A stretch of DNA of 18,565 nt from Anaerolineae bacterium. GTDB taxonomy: Bacteria > Chloroflexota > Anaerolineae > 4572-78. Within the stretch, counting starts at the first letter, position 1. The number at the start of each line of letters is the position of its first letter. The stretch lies in contig JALVZI010000562.1 in assembly GCA_027022125.1 (NCBI GenBank), positions 1 through 18,565 on the forward strand, read 5' to 3'. The translations under genes and the position numbers were made by a program. Shown here piece after piece: positions 6,631 to 14,877 of this stretch. The notes below the pieces were generated by a model. The model was not told the origin of the DNA. It did no database searches and saw nothing but the letters and a program-made list of their open reading frames with translations.

Positions 6631-7839
6631 GTGACAATAGCAATCCGTTTTGACAACGTCTCGAAAAAATTCAAACTGCATCACCAGCGTGCGCGTTCAA
6701 TTCAGGAGATTTTGGTTTCATTAATGCATCGCACCCCAAAAGTGATGGAAGAGCGGGAACTGTGGGTGCTGCGCAACGTCGGTTTTGAAATAGCCAAAGG
6801 GGAATCCGTTGCGTTTGTGGGTCCCAACGGCACAGGGAAGAGCACTTCTTTAAAACTTATCTCAGGGATTTTGTTTCCCGATACAGGAACGATAGAAGTT
6901 AACGGTCGTATTGGTGCGCTGCTTGAATTGGGTGCCGGGTTCCATGTCGATTTAACCGGTCGGGAAAACATCTATTTAAACGGTTCTGTGCTGGGGTTAT
7001 CCCGGTCTCAAATTGATAAAAAGATAGATGCAATCATTGAATTTTCTGAACTGGAAAAATTCATAGATATTCCCGTCAAACATTATTCATCGGGGATGTA
7101 TATGCGACTAGGTTTTTCTATTGCCGTGCATACAAACCCCGATATATTGCTGGTTGATGAAGTACTTGCCGTTGGCGATGCAACGTTTCAGCGAAAATGT
7201 GTTGAGCGCATTGGGCAGTTGAAACAGCAGGGTGTAACAATTTTGTTTGTTTCACATGATGTAACCGCTATTCGCCGAATTTGTGACCGGGCTATCTGGA
7301 TGGAGAAAGGGAAAATTCTGGCGGATTCTGGAACCGAAAATGTGATTCAACGGTACTTGTGGCATACATTCAATAACCATCAGCAAATAGGAAAATCGAA
7401 CAATCAAAACAGGTGGGGTAGCGGCGAAGTGGAAATCACCGGGGTGATATTTCTGGATGCCGACGGTCAACCACAGACAAACTTCTATCCCGGGCAGCCG
7501 TTTACCGTTCAAATAAATTATCGAGCATCGCAAAAAATAGAAAAACCGATATTCGGATTGGCGATTCATCGCAGTGATGGTATTCACCTCACCGGACCGA
7601 ATACAAAATTTTCCGGTTTACAAATAGACGCTATTCAGGGTGAAGGCTCTGTTCAGTATTCGGTGGAGAAAATGCCTTTATTGGAAGGTGTTTACTATGT
7701 TTCGGTTGCCGTCACCGATTGGACTGACACAGAAATGTATGACTATCATGACAAAATGTATCCGTTTTATATACTTTCCTCCAATGGGGAACGATATGGT
7801 ATGATGACTCTGCTTGGGGAATGGCATGTCCAAACATAA
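6631..7839 (+). CDS. wzt: Polysaccharide ABC exporter ATPase, Wzt type with C-terminal glycan-binding domain
   Basis: A 402-residue cytoplasmic ATPase of the Wzt/TagH/RfbB class that energises export of O-antigen-like or teichoic-type glycans. Walker A is at residues 64-71 (GPNGTGKS; Thr68 where Ala is usual). IGALLELGAGFHVDLTGREN is the diagnostic exporter segment. The signature YSSGMYMRLG is at 152-161, Walker B LLVDE at 173-177, and the switch His is in FVSHD. Residues about 260-400 form the beta-sandwich (FYPGQPFTVQINY, then LLEGVYYVSVAVTD) that in known Wzt proteins binds the finished glycan and gives specificity. The partner permease (Wzm) is not in the window, which is unusual because the two are normally adjacent. 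The start is GTG 6631, with AAAGGTGA eight bases upstream. It sits between the exported proteins and the glycosyltransferases, linking export with assembly. Confidence 0.92.
   Translation: MTIAIRFDNVSKKFKLHHQRARSIQEILVSLMHRTPKVMEERELWVLRNVGFEIAKGESVAFVGPNGTGKSTSLKLISGILFPDTGTIEVNGRIGALLELGAGFHVDLTGRENIYLNGSVLGLSRSQIDKKIDAIIEFSELEKFIDIPVKHYSSGMYMRLGFSIAVHTNPDILLVDEVLAVGDATFQRKCVERIGQLKQQGVTILFVSHDVTAIRRICDRAIWMEKGKILADSGTENVIQRYLWHTFNNHQQIGKSNNQNRWGSGEVEITGVIFLDADGQPQTNFYPGQPFTVQINYRASQKIEKPIFGLAIHRSDGIHLTGPNTKFSGLQIDAIQGEGSVQYSVEKMPLLEGVYYVSVAVTDWTDTEMYDYHDKMYPFYILSSNGERYGMMTLLGEWHVQT
7816..7820 (+). promoter_or_regulatory. Ribosome binding site deciding the GT4 start at 7826
   Basis: GGGGA ends 5 bases before ATG 7826. 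The in-frame TTG at 7814 would precede this site and lacks one of its own. Confidence 0.5.
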
Positions 7840-9142
7840 ACCACGGGTGTTGATTGTTAGCCATGACGTTGTTGGAACACAAATGGCAGGACCCGGCATT
7901 CGATATTATCACATGGCGCGGGTGTTGGCGGATGAAATAACGGTTACGCTGGCGGCTCCTGCGCCAATTTTGTTTGAATCCCCTCCAGTGTTTGATACGT
8001 TGCCGTACAGCGCCCCCGACGACCCCCAATTGGCACTAGCAATTGAACAGGCATCGGTGGTGATAGTGCCGGCAATATGGGTTAGCAAAATCCCGGTATT
8101 GCAAAAAACATCTACACCCATTGTTATTGATGCTTACAATCCTTTTGTGATGGAATCACTGGCTCGCGGCGAGCAGAACATATCATTATTGCAGCAAGCG
8201 TTGGCTGTAGCATACCTGCACGGCGATTTTTTTATTTGTGCCAGCGAACAACAGCGAGATTGGCTATTGGGTATTCTCGAAGCCTATGGGCGCGTGAACA
8301 CCTCGAGCTTTTCGGCGGATAACACCTTGCGCCAACTTGTAGATGTTGTTCCTTATGGTTTACCAAAGCACATTGTACCATCTCCACCAAAAGTTATAAA
8401 AGGTGTGTGGGACGGAATTTCCGTCAATGATTATGTGTTGTTGTGGGGTGGGGGACTCTGGAAGTGGCTAGACCCGTTGACGGCTATAAAAGCCGTTGGA
8501 GAAATTTGGCGTGAGCGGCGGGATGTTCGCCTTATTTTTCCGGGAACCAAACATCCGAACCGTGAAATCCCGGAATCGTTGACACTCAACCGGGAAGCCA
8601 AAAATCTAGCTCGCAAGTTAAACCTGTACGGCAAAGCCGTATTTTTTGGAGACTGGATACCATATAAAAATTGGGGGAAGGTTCTTGCGGAAAGCGATAT
8701 TGCCTTATCTCTGCATTTTGATTCTATAGAAACACACTTCGCTTATAGAAGCAGAATCTTGGAATATATCTCTGCCGATTTGCCGGTCATCACCACTCGC
8801 GGCGCTGCCACCAGCGATTTAATCGAGCAGCATAAATTAGGGTATGTTGTTGATTATCAGGATGTTCAGGGTGTGGCGAATGCAATCCGTTTTACCTTGA
8901 ATGAATTGCCATACCGGCAGGAACGCTTCCGGTTGTTAAAAGAAACGCTTTCGTGGGAACAGGTACTTCAACCGTTGGTAAAATTTTGTCAAAATCCTCA
9001 CCATGCCCCCGATAAAACCGGCGATGCAACCATTGGTTCTGCATTCTATCTTTCTCAAATTTCGCAATTGCAAACCCAAATAGAAAACTACGAAAAAGGG
9101 AAATTCATTCGGTTTATGCGGTGGCTGAAAGGAAAGAGATAA
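7826..9142 (+). CDS. GT4-type glycosyltransferase
   Basis: A 438-residue GT-B fold glycosyltransferase (group 1). The N-terminal Rossmann domain begins RVLIVSHDVVGTQMAGPGIR, a signature of a GT4 subgroup common in Chloroflexota and Actinobacteria (from memory). The donor-side domain includes LLWGGGLWKWLDPLTAI, LIFPGTKHPNREIP and VFFGDWIPYKNWGKVLAESD, then E302 and E313 flanking the nucleotide-sugar site, before LPVITTRGAATSDLIEQ. Residues 404-438 are an extra C-terminal helix (QISQLQTQIENYEKGKFIRF) that is amphipathic and basic and may contact the membrane or a partner. It overlaps the exporter ATPase gene by 14 bases, implying coupled translation. Sugar donor and acceptor cannot be assigned. 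Confidence 0.88.
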   Translation: MSKHKPRVLIVSHDVVGTQMAGPGIRYYHMARVLADEITVTLAAPAPILFESPPVFDTLPYSAPDDPQLALAIEQASVVIVPAIWVSKIPVLQKTSTPIVIDAYNPFVMESLARGEQNISLLQQALAVAYLHGDFFICASEQQRDWLLGILEAYGRVNTSSFSADNTLRQLVDVVPYGLPKHIVPSPPKVIKGVWDGISVNDYVLLWGGGLWKWLDPLTAIKAVGEIWRERRDVRLIFPGTKHPNREIPESLTLNREAKNLARKLNLYGKAVFFGDWIPYKNWGKVLAESDIALSLHFDSIETHFAYRSRILEYISADLPVITTRGAATSDLIEQHKLGYVVDYQDVQGVANAIRFTLNELPYRQERFRLLKETLSWEQVLQPLVKFCQNPHHAPDKTGDATIGSAFYLSQISQLQTQIENYEKGKFIRFMRWLKGKR

Positions 9143-9146
9143 AACG

Positions 9147-10487
9147 ATGGCGAGTGTAAAATACAGCATCGTCATTCCGGTTTGGAACGGTGAAAAATTT
9201 ATAATAGATGCGCTGGATGCAGTATTTCGAAATTCCGGTGGCGAAACGGTTGAGGTAATTTGCGTCAACAATGCCTCTGAAGATGCTTCTGCCGAATTGA
9301 TTGCAACCCGTTTTCCACAGGTGAAATTGCTCAATCAGCCGGTAAATTTGGGTTTTGCCGGTGGTGTAAATGTTGGTATTCGGCAGGCAAGTGGCAATAT
9401 AATTGTACTGCTGAACCAAGATACCATCGCGCAACCCGGTTGGTTGCAAGCACTTTCAACTGAACTTGCCGACCCCACCGTCGGTATTGTCGGATGCAAA
9501 ACCCTTTACCCCGATGGACGTTTGCAGCATGCCGGTGGCACAATTGACGTGCGTGGTGCATCAACGCATATCGGCAATGGCGAACCGGATACCGGGCAAT
9601 ATGACCAACCGCGTGATGTGGATTTTGTGACCGGTGCGGCATTGGCGCTCACTGCCGAAACACTGAACACCATCGGATTATTGGATGAGGGGTTCACCCC
9701 GGCTTATTATGAGGATGTGGATTGGTGCTACCGAGCGAAATCTGCCGGATTGCGGGTTCGCTATACGCCAAACGCAACGTTAATTCACGCCGAATCAACC
9801 TCAACCGAGAATATCCCGCTGGCAAAAAAAACGATGACCCACGCCGGGCGATTGCGATTTCTGTTGAAACATCGTTCGTTAACGGCACTACAAACCGAGT
9901 TTCTGCCCGCCGAGCAAAAATGGCTCAGCCGACTGGGGCACTCGCTTGAAATGATGGCTGTCCGCGAAGCATATTTGATGCACCTGCTGTCACTTTCGGA
10001 AATGGTTGCCTGGCGTGCTCAAAACGGGTTAATTTCTGCCGGAGGAACCATTCAATCTGAATGGCAGGGTTTGTTGCAATTGTTAACAACGCTGCGACAA
10101 ACTTGTGTGCAAAGCGAAGCCCAGTCCATCGCCGGAGATGATGCCCCTGTGAATTTTTTGACGCCGGGGTCAAATCATCACTGGCAAGAATTGCAAGATT
10201 TTTGGCAACTGAAAGAATACTCATTCCGTTCATCTGTGCCGGGTCTGGCGTTTTTGCGAACGCTATGGTACAACATAGCCGCCCGCTGGGCAGATTTATG
10301 GTTGATGAATCAGCAAACAAGAGTAAATTGGGCGGTAAAAAACCTGCTGTCTGTTATGGCGCAGGAAATTGGTCCGACAACCGACCAAACTATTCGAGAA
10401 ATCAACCGACTTGCCCAACGAGTGGTGGAACTCGAACGGCAAATAAAAATACTGCAAGAAAATCCACAAAAACACGAAGATAAATGA
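9147..10487 (+). CDS. GT2 glycosyltransferase fused to a C-terminal helical SVP/QQxxxN module
   Basis: A 446-residue protein in two parts. Residues 3-235 are a GT-A fold GT2 domain of the rhamnosyltransferase/WbbL-like kind. It shows YSIVIPVWNGEKF, the NNASED loop, LNQPVNLGFAGGVNVGI, the DxD-equivalent NQD at 90-92, DFVTGAALAL and the catalytic-base segment YYEDVDWC with E189, D190 and D192. After a helical stretch, residues about 350-446 form a module that is also found as small proteins in this operon. It has RSSVP at 361-365, RWADLWLMNQQTRVN at 380-394 and a final coiled coil (RVVELERQIKILQ). GT2 enzymes of this kind are usually about 300 residues, so the extension is extra. The likely role is glycan chain extension at the inner face of the membrane. 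What the module does is unknown; partner or membrane recruitment is inference. Confidence 0.88.
   Translation: MASVKYSIVIPVWNGEKFIIDALDAVFRNSGGETVEVICVNNASEDASAELIATRFPQVKLLNQPVNLGFAGGVNVGIRQASGNIIVLLNQDTIAQPGWLQALSTELADPTVGIVGCKTLYPDGRLQHAGGTIDVRGASTHIGNGEPDTGQYDQPRDVDFVTGAALALTAETLNTIGLLDEGFTPAYYEDVDWCYRAKSAGLRVRYTPNATLIHAESTSTENIPLAKKTMTHAGRLRFLLKHRSLTALQTEFLPAEQKWLSRLGHSLEMMAVREAYLMHLLSLSEMVAWRAQNGLISAGGTIQSEWQGLLQLLTTLRQTCVQSEAQSIAGDDAPVNFLTPGSNHHWQELQDFWQLKEYSFRSSVPGLAFLRTLWYNIAARWADLWLMNQQTRVNWAVKNLLSVMAQEIGPTTDQTIREINRLAQRVVELERQIKILQENPQKHEDK
10194..10487 (+). other. SVP/QQxxxN helical module, fused copy
   Basis: This is the part of the GT2 gene (residues 350-446) that aligns with the small proteins at 11753, 12480 and 14877. 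RWADLWLMNQQTRVN here pairs with RWYVLPALKQQTRYN in the 12480 protein, identical at 7 of 15 positions by eye. The fusion ties the otherwise nameless small proteins to glycosyl transfer. Confidence 0.65.
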
Positions 10488-10492
10488 AGGTG
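10486..10492 (+). promoter_or_regulatory. Ribosome binding site supporting a TTG start
   Basis: GAAGGTG precedes TTG 10497 (6 bases after AAGG). No in-frame ATG or GTG lies near, and the protein's first strand RFLHVSHQYPP begins at once, so TTG is the probable start codon. Confidence 0.55.
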
Positions 10493-10496
10493 CAGT

Positions 10497-11756
10497 TTGC
10501 GCTTTTTACATGTGAGCCATCAATACCCACCGGCAATCGGCGGGTCAGAAAAATATATTGCAGATTTGTCTGAAGCACTGGCGGCGCGTGGGCATCAGGT
10601 GGATGTATTCACCACTCGCGCAACAGATTACCACTCGTGGCGCAGCGAACTTCCACCGTTTGAGCGGCGAAACGGTGTTGCCGTGTACCGCTTCAACAGT
10701 TTTCGCCGCCGAAACTATATGTGGCGAATGCTGCATTTCGGGTTGCGAAACTATTGGCGCACCCGTTCTGCGCGGTACGAACCCTTCATTTTTTGGGGTG
10801 GTGGTCCCAACTCGATGGAGATGGCATGGGCAATGTGGCAGCGTGCCAAACAATACGACTTAATCCATCTGAATTGTTTGGTTTATACTCATGTGGTTTA
10901 TGGTTACTGGATTGCGAAAAAATTGGGGCTACCGGTAGTTGTGACGCCCCATGCTCACATTGAGCAGGAGCAAACATATAACATTGGTTTTCAGCGGAAA
11001 GTGTTGCTGGGAGCAGACCACATCATTGCCGACACAACTGCCGAGCGAGATAGATTTTTGGAGATAGGAGTTAACCCCTGGCAGGTGAGTGTTAATGGGG
11101 TTGGATTGGATTTAACTGCCTATCGGCACGATATGGATACAGCAGCGGCTCGCAGAAAACTGAATCTGCCCGAAGATGCGTTCGTTGTGCTATTTTTAGG
11201 GCGAAAAGTGCGATATAAAGGTTGGGATTTGGCTCTGGATGCGTATGCGTCCCTTCGGGAGCAATTTCCGCAATTGCATTTTTTGGCGGTTGGACCGGAA
11301 ACAGATGAATCTGAAAAAATGTGGACGCATTACCAACATATACCCGGCATTCATATAATGGGCAAGGTTTCTGAATCCGAAAAACTGACGGCATTACAAG
11401 CATGTGATTGTCTCATGCTGCCTTCGGCGGGGGAAGCGTTTGGCATTGTTTTTTTGGAAGCATGGCTGATGGGTAAACCGGTTATAGGGTTGCGAACAAA
11501 AGCCATTGCGTCACTGGTGCAGCACGGTCACGATGGTTTGCTCGCCGAGCCGGGGAATTTGGCAGATTTGACAACGGCGCTGGCGCATTTGGTAACCAAA
11601 CCGCAACTGGCTCGGCAAATGGGGCAAAACGGGCGGCAAAAAGTGTTGCAACATTACACCACAGATCGTATCGCTCAAAAAACAGAAGCCATCTATATGC
11701 AAACACTGCGCCATCACTGGCAAAAAACGCATCAGGAAATGAACGGTCAACGATGA
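10497..11756 (+). CDS. GT4-type glycosyltransferase with TTG start
   Basis: A 419-residue GT-B fold glycosyltransferase with a complete family pattern. The acceptor-side start is HVSHQYPPAIGGSEKYIADL with the glycine-rich GG loop. VVVTPHAHIEQEQ and SVNGVGLDLTAY are in the middle (the NGV/D linker before the donor domain). VLFLGRKVRYKGWDLALDAY opens the donor domain. The E-x7-E nucleotide-sugar motif is present as EAFGIVFLE, with E313 and E321. It is closest in style to PimA/WcaC-like mannosyl- or glucosyltransferases, but the donor cannot be fixed. Translation starts at TTG (see the ribosome site at 10486). The stop overlaps the next gene's ATG (ATGA, 11753-11756), so the two are coupled. Confidence 0.92.
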   Translation: MRFLHVSHQYPPAIGGSEKYIADLSEALAARGHQVDVFTTRATDYHSWRSELPPFERRNGVAVYRFNSFRRRNYMWRMLHFGLRNYWRTRSARYEPFIFWGGGPNSMEMAWAMWQRAKQYDLIHLNCLVYTHVVYGYWIAKKLGLPVVVTPHAHIEQEQTYNIGFQRKVLLGADHIIADTTAERDRFLEIGVNPWQVSVNGVGLDLTAYRHDMDTAAARRKLNLPEDAFVVLFLGRKVRYKGWDLALDAYASLREQFPQLHFLAVGPETDESEKMWTHYQHIPGIHIMGKVSESEKLTALQACDCLMLPSAGEAFGIVFLEAWLMGKPVIGLRTKAIASLVQHGHDGLLAEPGNLADLTTALAHLVTKPQLARQMGQNGRQKVLQHYTTDRIAQKTEAIYMQTLRHHWQKTHQEMNGQR

Positions 11757-12493
11757 AAATTTGTGCGGTTGGACAACAAACAGATGCCCAACGAAAACTG
11801 TTGCAATTGTTCCAAAAACGGGGGGATGAAATTATTTCTGGGGCAGAAGATTTGCTTCCCCCCGCCGAGATATATTTTTGCACAACCATTACGAAACCGT
11901 TGGAAACAATGAATCGCGGGTTGGTCATTCTTGATTTACGTTTTAAAATGCAACCGGATGTGGCGGCAAAAGCCATCTACGCCGATATTTGTTTGGTTCT
12001 CGGTGAATCCGACCGCCAAACGTTGATTGAAGAATGCCGTTGCGAACCGGCGCGAGTCTTTGTGGCAGCAGACAATCGGCGTGTTTTTGAAATAATGGAG
12101 CAGGGCGTGCGCGGCACACTTCCACCGGCAGCGGTGCCGCCATCACCGGTGGAAGCAACCCGTTTCTCAACTGAAACACTTTCGCCGGAGCAGGCTATGG
12201 CACAGATTCGAGCACGATTGCAATCTATTGAACGGCAAGCCGATGTGATGTTGCACAATTATCAAGTGCAATCCGGTGTGCCGATAGTTGGTAAATTCAT
12301 CGCATGGTTTCGCCGCAATTTAACGGCTCATCTGCGTGAGCCATATTTAGACCCGATGTTCAAAAAGCAGGTGGCATTCAACACCCAAATAGCACATGAA
12401 TTGCAAACACTACTTTCAATGCAAGCCGATTTATTACACCGGGTAGACAAATTAGAGCAGACAATTTTTTCCGAAAACGATGAAAACGATTGA
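11753..12493 (+). CDS. Unknown protein: short Rossmann-like N-terminus plus SVP/QQxxxN helical module
   Basis: I do not recognise this 246-residue protein as a named family. Residues 1-120 look like an alpha/beta domain: MKICAVGQQ, GLVILDLRFKM, YADICLVLGESDRQTLIEE and PARVFVAADNRRVFEIME. The order 'I-x-L-V-L-x-E-S-D-R-Q-x-L-I ... R-V-F-V' resembles the inner edge of a GT-B acceptor domain, as if cut from a glycosyltransferase. Residues 120-140 are a Pro-rich linker. Residues 144-240 are the helical module: an AMAQIRARLQSIERQ helix, SGVPIVG at 174-180, FRR, EPYLDPMFKKQVAFN at 196-210, then a coiled coil. No signal peptide is seen, so it is probably cytoplasmic. It is coupled to the GT4 gene before it (4-base overlap) and overlaps the next module gene by 14 bases. 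Confidence 0.7.
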   Translation: MKICAVGQQTDAQRKLLQLFQKRGDEIISGAEDLLPPAEIYFCTTITKPLETMNRGLVILDLRFKMQPDVAAKAIYADICLVLGESDRQTLIEECRCEPARVFVAADNRRVFEIMEQGVRGTLPPAAVPPSPVEATRFSTETLSPEQAMAQIRARLQSIERQADVMLHNYQVQSGVPIVGKFIAWFRRNLTAHLREPYLDPMFKKQVAFNTQIAHELQTLLSMQADLLHRVDKLEQTIFSENDEND

Positions 12494-12968
12494 AAACACA
12501 TCTCAAACCCCGTTAGAGATTCGAGACCCATCACTGGATTCCGCCGACATTTTGCGACGCATCGAATCACAAATTAGCCGTCGTCGGGCGGAAATTAAAT
12601 ATCCGGCGGCAGATGAATTACAGGCGGCTTGGCTGCCGCTTGTCCCCGATACCACATCTGTTCGTATTGATGACGATTACATCTTCCAACTTTTGAAAGA
12701 GTTGACCGTTGATAGTTACTTGCAGGAAGTTCGTTTTTCGTCGTCTGTGCCGATGGTGGGTTGGTTAATTGTGGCGATTCGGCGGGCGTGGAATTGGATG
12801 TCTACCCGTTGGTATGTGCTGCCGGCACTGAAACAGCAAACTCGATACAATGAACAAGTGATAATTTCGATGTACCGTCTTCTACAATCGAATTTGGCAT
12901 TACAACAACAAATGGATGAATTGCGGCAACAATTGTCAAAATTGGAAAACGCGAGCGGGAGTGAATGA
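12480..12968 (+). CDS. Small helical protein, stand-alone SVP/QQxxxN module
   Basis: A 162-residue protein of unknown function, predicted mostly helical. Residues 17-38 form an N-terminal motif (SLDSADILRRIESQISRRR) that recurs at the start of the partial gene at the right edge. Residues 86-99 hold FSSSVPMVGWLIVA, weakly hydrophobic and followed by RR. RWYVLPALKQQTRYN is at 110-124. Residues 135-157 are a coiled coil (LALQQQMDELRQQLSKLE). The SVP-hydrophobic-RR-aromatic segment could lie on or in a membrane, but is short for a full transmembrane helix. The start has no strong ribosome site; the 14-base overlap with the preceding gene suggests coupled translation. I recall similar segments at the N-termini of Chloroflexota methyltransferases and glycosyltransferases, which suggests an adaptor for surface-glycan enzymes (inference). 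Confidence 0.7.
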   Translation: MKTIENTSQTPLEIRDPSLDSADILRRIESQISRRRAEIKYPAADELQAAWLPLVPDTTSVRIDDDYIFQLLKELTVDSYLQEVRFSSSVPMVGWLIVAIRRAWNWMSTRWYVLPALKQQTRYNEQVIISMYRLLQSNLALQQQMDELRQQLSKLENASGSE

Positions 12969-14044
12969 TGCGTGTTTTCCAACTAACCAACGGTATGATG
13001 GCCGGCGATGCGGTAAGCAATCATGTGTTGGAAATTGATGCCCGATTACGGCGTTGGGGGTACAACACCGACATTTTTGCCGAATATATTGCCCCGGAAA
13101 TGGAAACCCGTGTTCGCCCCGATACCGAATGTGCCGACCTGTTGAAAGACCCCAACAGTTTGTTGATTTACCATCTCTCCATTTACAATCCGAATTACCG
13201 GTATTTTTTGCAGGCGCGGGGCAAACGCATTTTAGTGTATCACAATATCACCCCGGCGCACTTCTTTCACGGTTGGGATGCTCGGTTGGAAATGCAGTGT
13301 GTTTTGGGGCGGGAAGCGTTGAAAGAGTTGGTCGCGGTTGCCGATTTATCACTGGGTGATTCCGAATACAATCGGCAGGAATTGGTTCAGGCAGGTGCAC
13401 CGCTTGAAAAAACCGGTGTGTTGCCAATCTTTCTGTCTGATTTCGGTGCACAACCTGCCGATGCTGCGCAGTTGCGCCAACTCACGCAAAAAAACACAAC
13501 CAATTGGCTAACTGTCGGGCGAGTTGTACCCAGCAAGGGAATTCACGACCTTATCCGGCTATTTAGCGTATATCAACGTGCCATCAATGCCGATGCTATA
13601 TTGTATATCGTCGGTTCAACGGGTATGCCAGCATATACCGATGCACTTTTCAAGTTGACACAATCATTGGGTGTATCTGATAGAGTGGTTTTCACCGGTC
13701 GGGTGAGCGATACCCTTTTAACCACCTATTATCGTGCGGCAGATTTATATGTGATTGCCAGTTATCACGAAGGATTTTGCGTGCCTGCTGTAGAGAGTAT
13801 GTATTTCGGCGTACCCGTTTTAAGCCGAAAGACAACCGCACTGCCGGAAACGTTGGGCGATGCCGGAATTTTATTCACACACTTAGGTTATGAACCGGTC
13901 GCCGAAATGGCGCATTTGTTGGTATCAGACTCGGAAATTCGTGACCGTGTGATAAAAAAGCAAAAAGAACAATTACAGACGTTTAACTCAGCGCGGGTAG
14001 AAAATAAGTTGCGACAGTTTATTGATTGGGTTGATGTGAGATGA
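12965..14044 (+). CDS. GT4-type glycosyltransferase
   Basis: A 359-residue GT-B fold glycosyltransferase. The acceptor domain begins RVFQLTNGMMAGDAVSNHV, and HYNITPAHFF-like segments (LVYHNITPAHFFHGWD) mark a GT4 subgroup that often acts on lipid-linked or surface glycans. The donor domain contains NWLTVGRVVPSKGIHDLI, RVVFTGRVSDTLLTTYYRAA and an intact E-x7-E motif, EGFCVPAVE, with E269 and E277. Donor and acceptor are unknown. The first ATG (12965) overlaps the upstream stop as ATGA. The second ATG (12968) is better spaced from the GGAG at 12958-12961, so the protein may be one residue shorter. The next gene overlaps by 4 bases. Confidence 0.92.
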   Translation: MMRVFQLTNGMMAGDAVSNHVLEIDARLRRWGYNTDIFAEYIAPEMETRVRPDTECADLLKDPNSLLIYHLSIYNPNYRYFLQARGKRILVYHNITPAHFFHGWDARLEMQCVLGREALKELVAVADLSLGDSEYNRQELVQAGAPLEKTGVLPIFLSDFGAQPADAAQLRQLTQKNTTNWLTVGRVVPSKGIHDLIRLFSVYQRAINADAILYIVGSTGMPAYTDALFKLTQSLGVSDRVVFTGRVSDTLLTTYYRAADLYVIASYHEGFCVPAVESMYFGVPVLSRKTTALPETLGDAGILFTHLGYEPVAEMAHLLVSDSEIRDRVIKKQKEQLQTFNSARVENKLRQFIDWVDVR

Positions 14045-14877
14045 ACCATAAAAACCAGAATCCAGAATTAACAGAAACCGTTATTTTTTTACACATTCAC
14101 AAAACAGCCGGCACAACATTACATAAAATTATTGACCGGCAATACCCAGACCAACAGGATTTTTTTATAAAAAGCGCTGACGACTACCCGTTGTTTGAAA
14201 CATTTACAATGGAGCAGAGAAACCGTTACCGGTTAATCCGGGGACATATGCATTTTGGTGTTCATAAATTACTATCAAAACCGTTTGCCTATTTTACTGT
14301 TTTGCGCAACCCTATTGAACGGGCAATCTCATACTATTATTATATGAAAAACACGCCGGCGCACTATAATTACGAACAAGCCAATCGTATGGGGTTGCAC
14401 GAGTTTTTGGAACAAGGTGTTGATATTTTGATGGCAAACGGACAAACCAGAATTTGGGCAGGGGAGCGACCCGATATTGGTTATAATGAGTGTACAGAGG
14501 AAATATTGGTGCAAGCCAAAGACAATTTAGATAAATACTGTGCAGTCGTTGGCTTAACTGAAAGGTTTGATACAACGCTACTGCTATTAAAAAATCGGTT
14601 TGGTTGGAAAAATGTTTTTTACACACGTCAGAATGTTTCCGCGAATCGCTTGAAAAGACACGATTTACCGGCTAAAACGCTTCAATTATTGGAAGAACTC
14701 AACCAACTCGATATGGCGTTTTTCCAATATGGTGTTGAACGGTTCGAGGAACAAATTAGGCAACAAAAGAAAACCTTCCCCATTCAATTAAAGATATTCC
14801 AAATGATGAACAAATTAGTTCCGTTTGCTCTTCCTGCCTACAAATTATGGGTGAAAGGCGTGCGGAGGATACGTTAA
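14041..14877 (+). CDS. Sulfotransferase family 2-like carbohydrate sulfotransferase
   Basis: A 278-residue protein with both PAPS-binding signatures of the Sulfotransfer_2 (heparan/chondroitin-type) family. The 5'-phosphosulfate loop is HIHKTAGTTLH at residues 18-28 (K21, G24, T25, T26). The 3'-phosphate motif is VLRNPIERAISYY, with R89 and S97. The family transfers sulfate from PAPS to hydroxyls or amines of sugars, so this enzyme probably sulfates the glycan made in this locus. A basic, partly hydrophobic C-terminus (residues 245-278) may touch the membrane. The DNA is clearly more AT-rich than its neighbours (18 G/C in the first 60 bases by hand count), with runs of T and A, which hints at later acquisition. 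It overlaps the preceding gene by 4 bases (ATGA) and the next by one base (TAATG). No PAPS-synthesis genes are in the window. Confidence 0.88.
   Translation: MNHKNQNPELTETVIFLHIHKTAGTTLHKIIDRQYPDQQDFFIKSADDYPLFETFTMEQRNRYRLIRGHMHFGVHKLLSKPFAYFTVLRNPIERAISYYYYMKNTPAHYNYEQANRMGLHEFLEQGVDILMANGQTRIWAGERPDIGYNECTEEILVQAKDNLDKYCAVVGLTERFDTTLLLLKNRFGWKNVFYTRQNVSANRLKRHDLPAKTLQLLEELNQLDMAFFQYGVERFEEQIRQQKKTFPIQLKIFQMMNKLVPFALPAYKLWVKGVRRIR
14864..14868 (+). promoter_or_regulatory. Strong ribosome binding site deciding the start at 14877
   Basis: GGAGG lies 8 bases before ATG 14877, inside the end of the sulfotransferase gene. An earlier in-frame ATG at 14847 lies upstream of this site and would add ten residues coded inside the neighbour. 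Confidence 0.65.
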
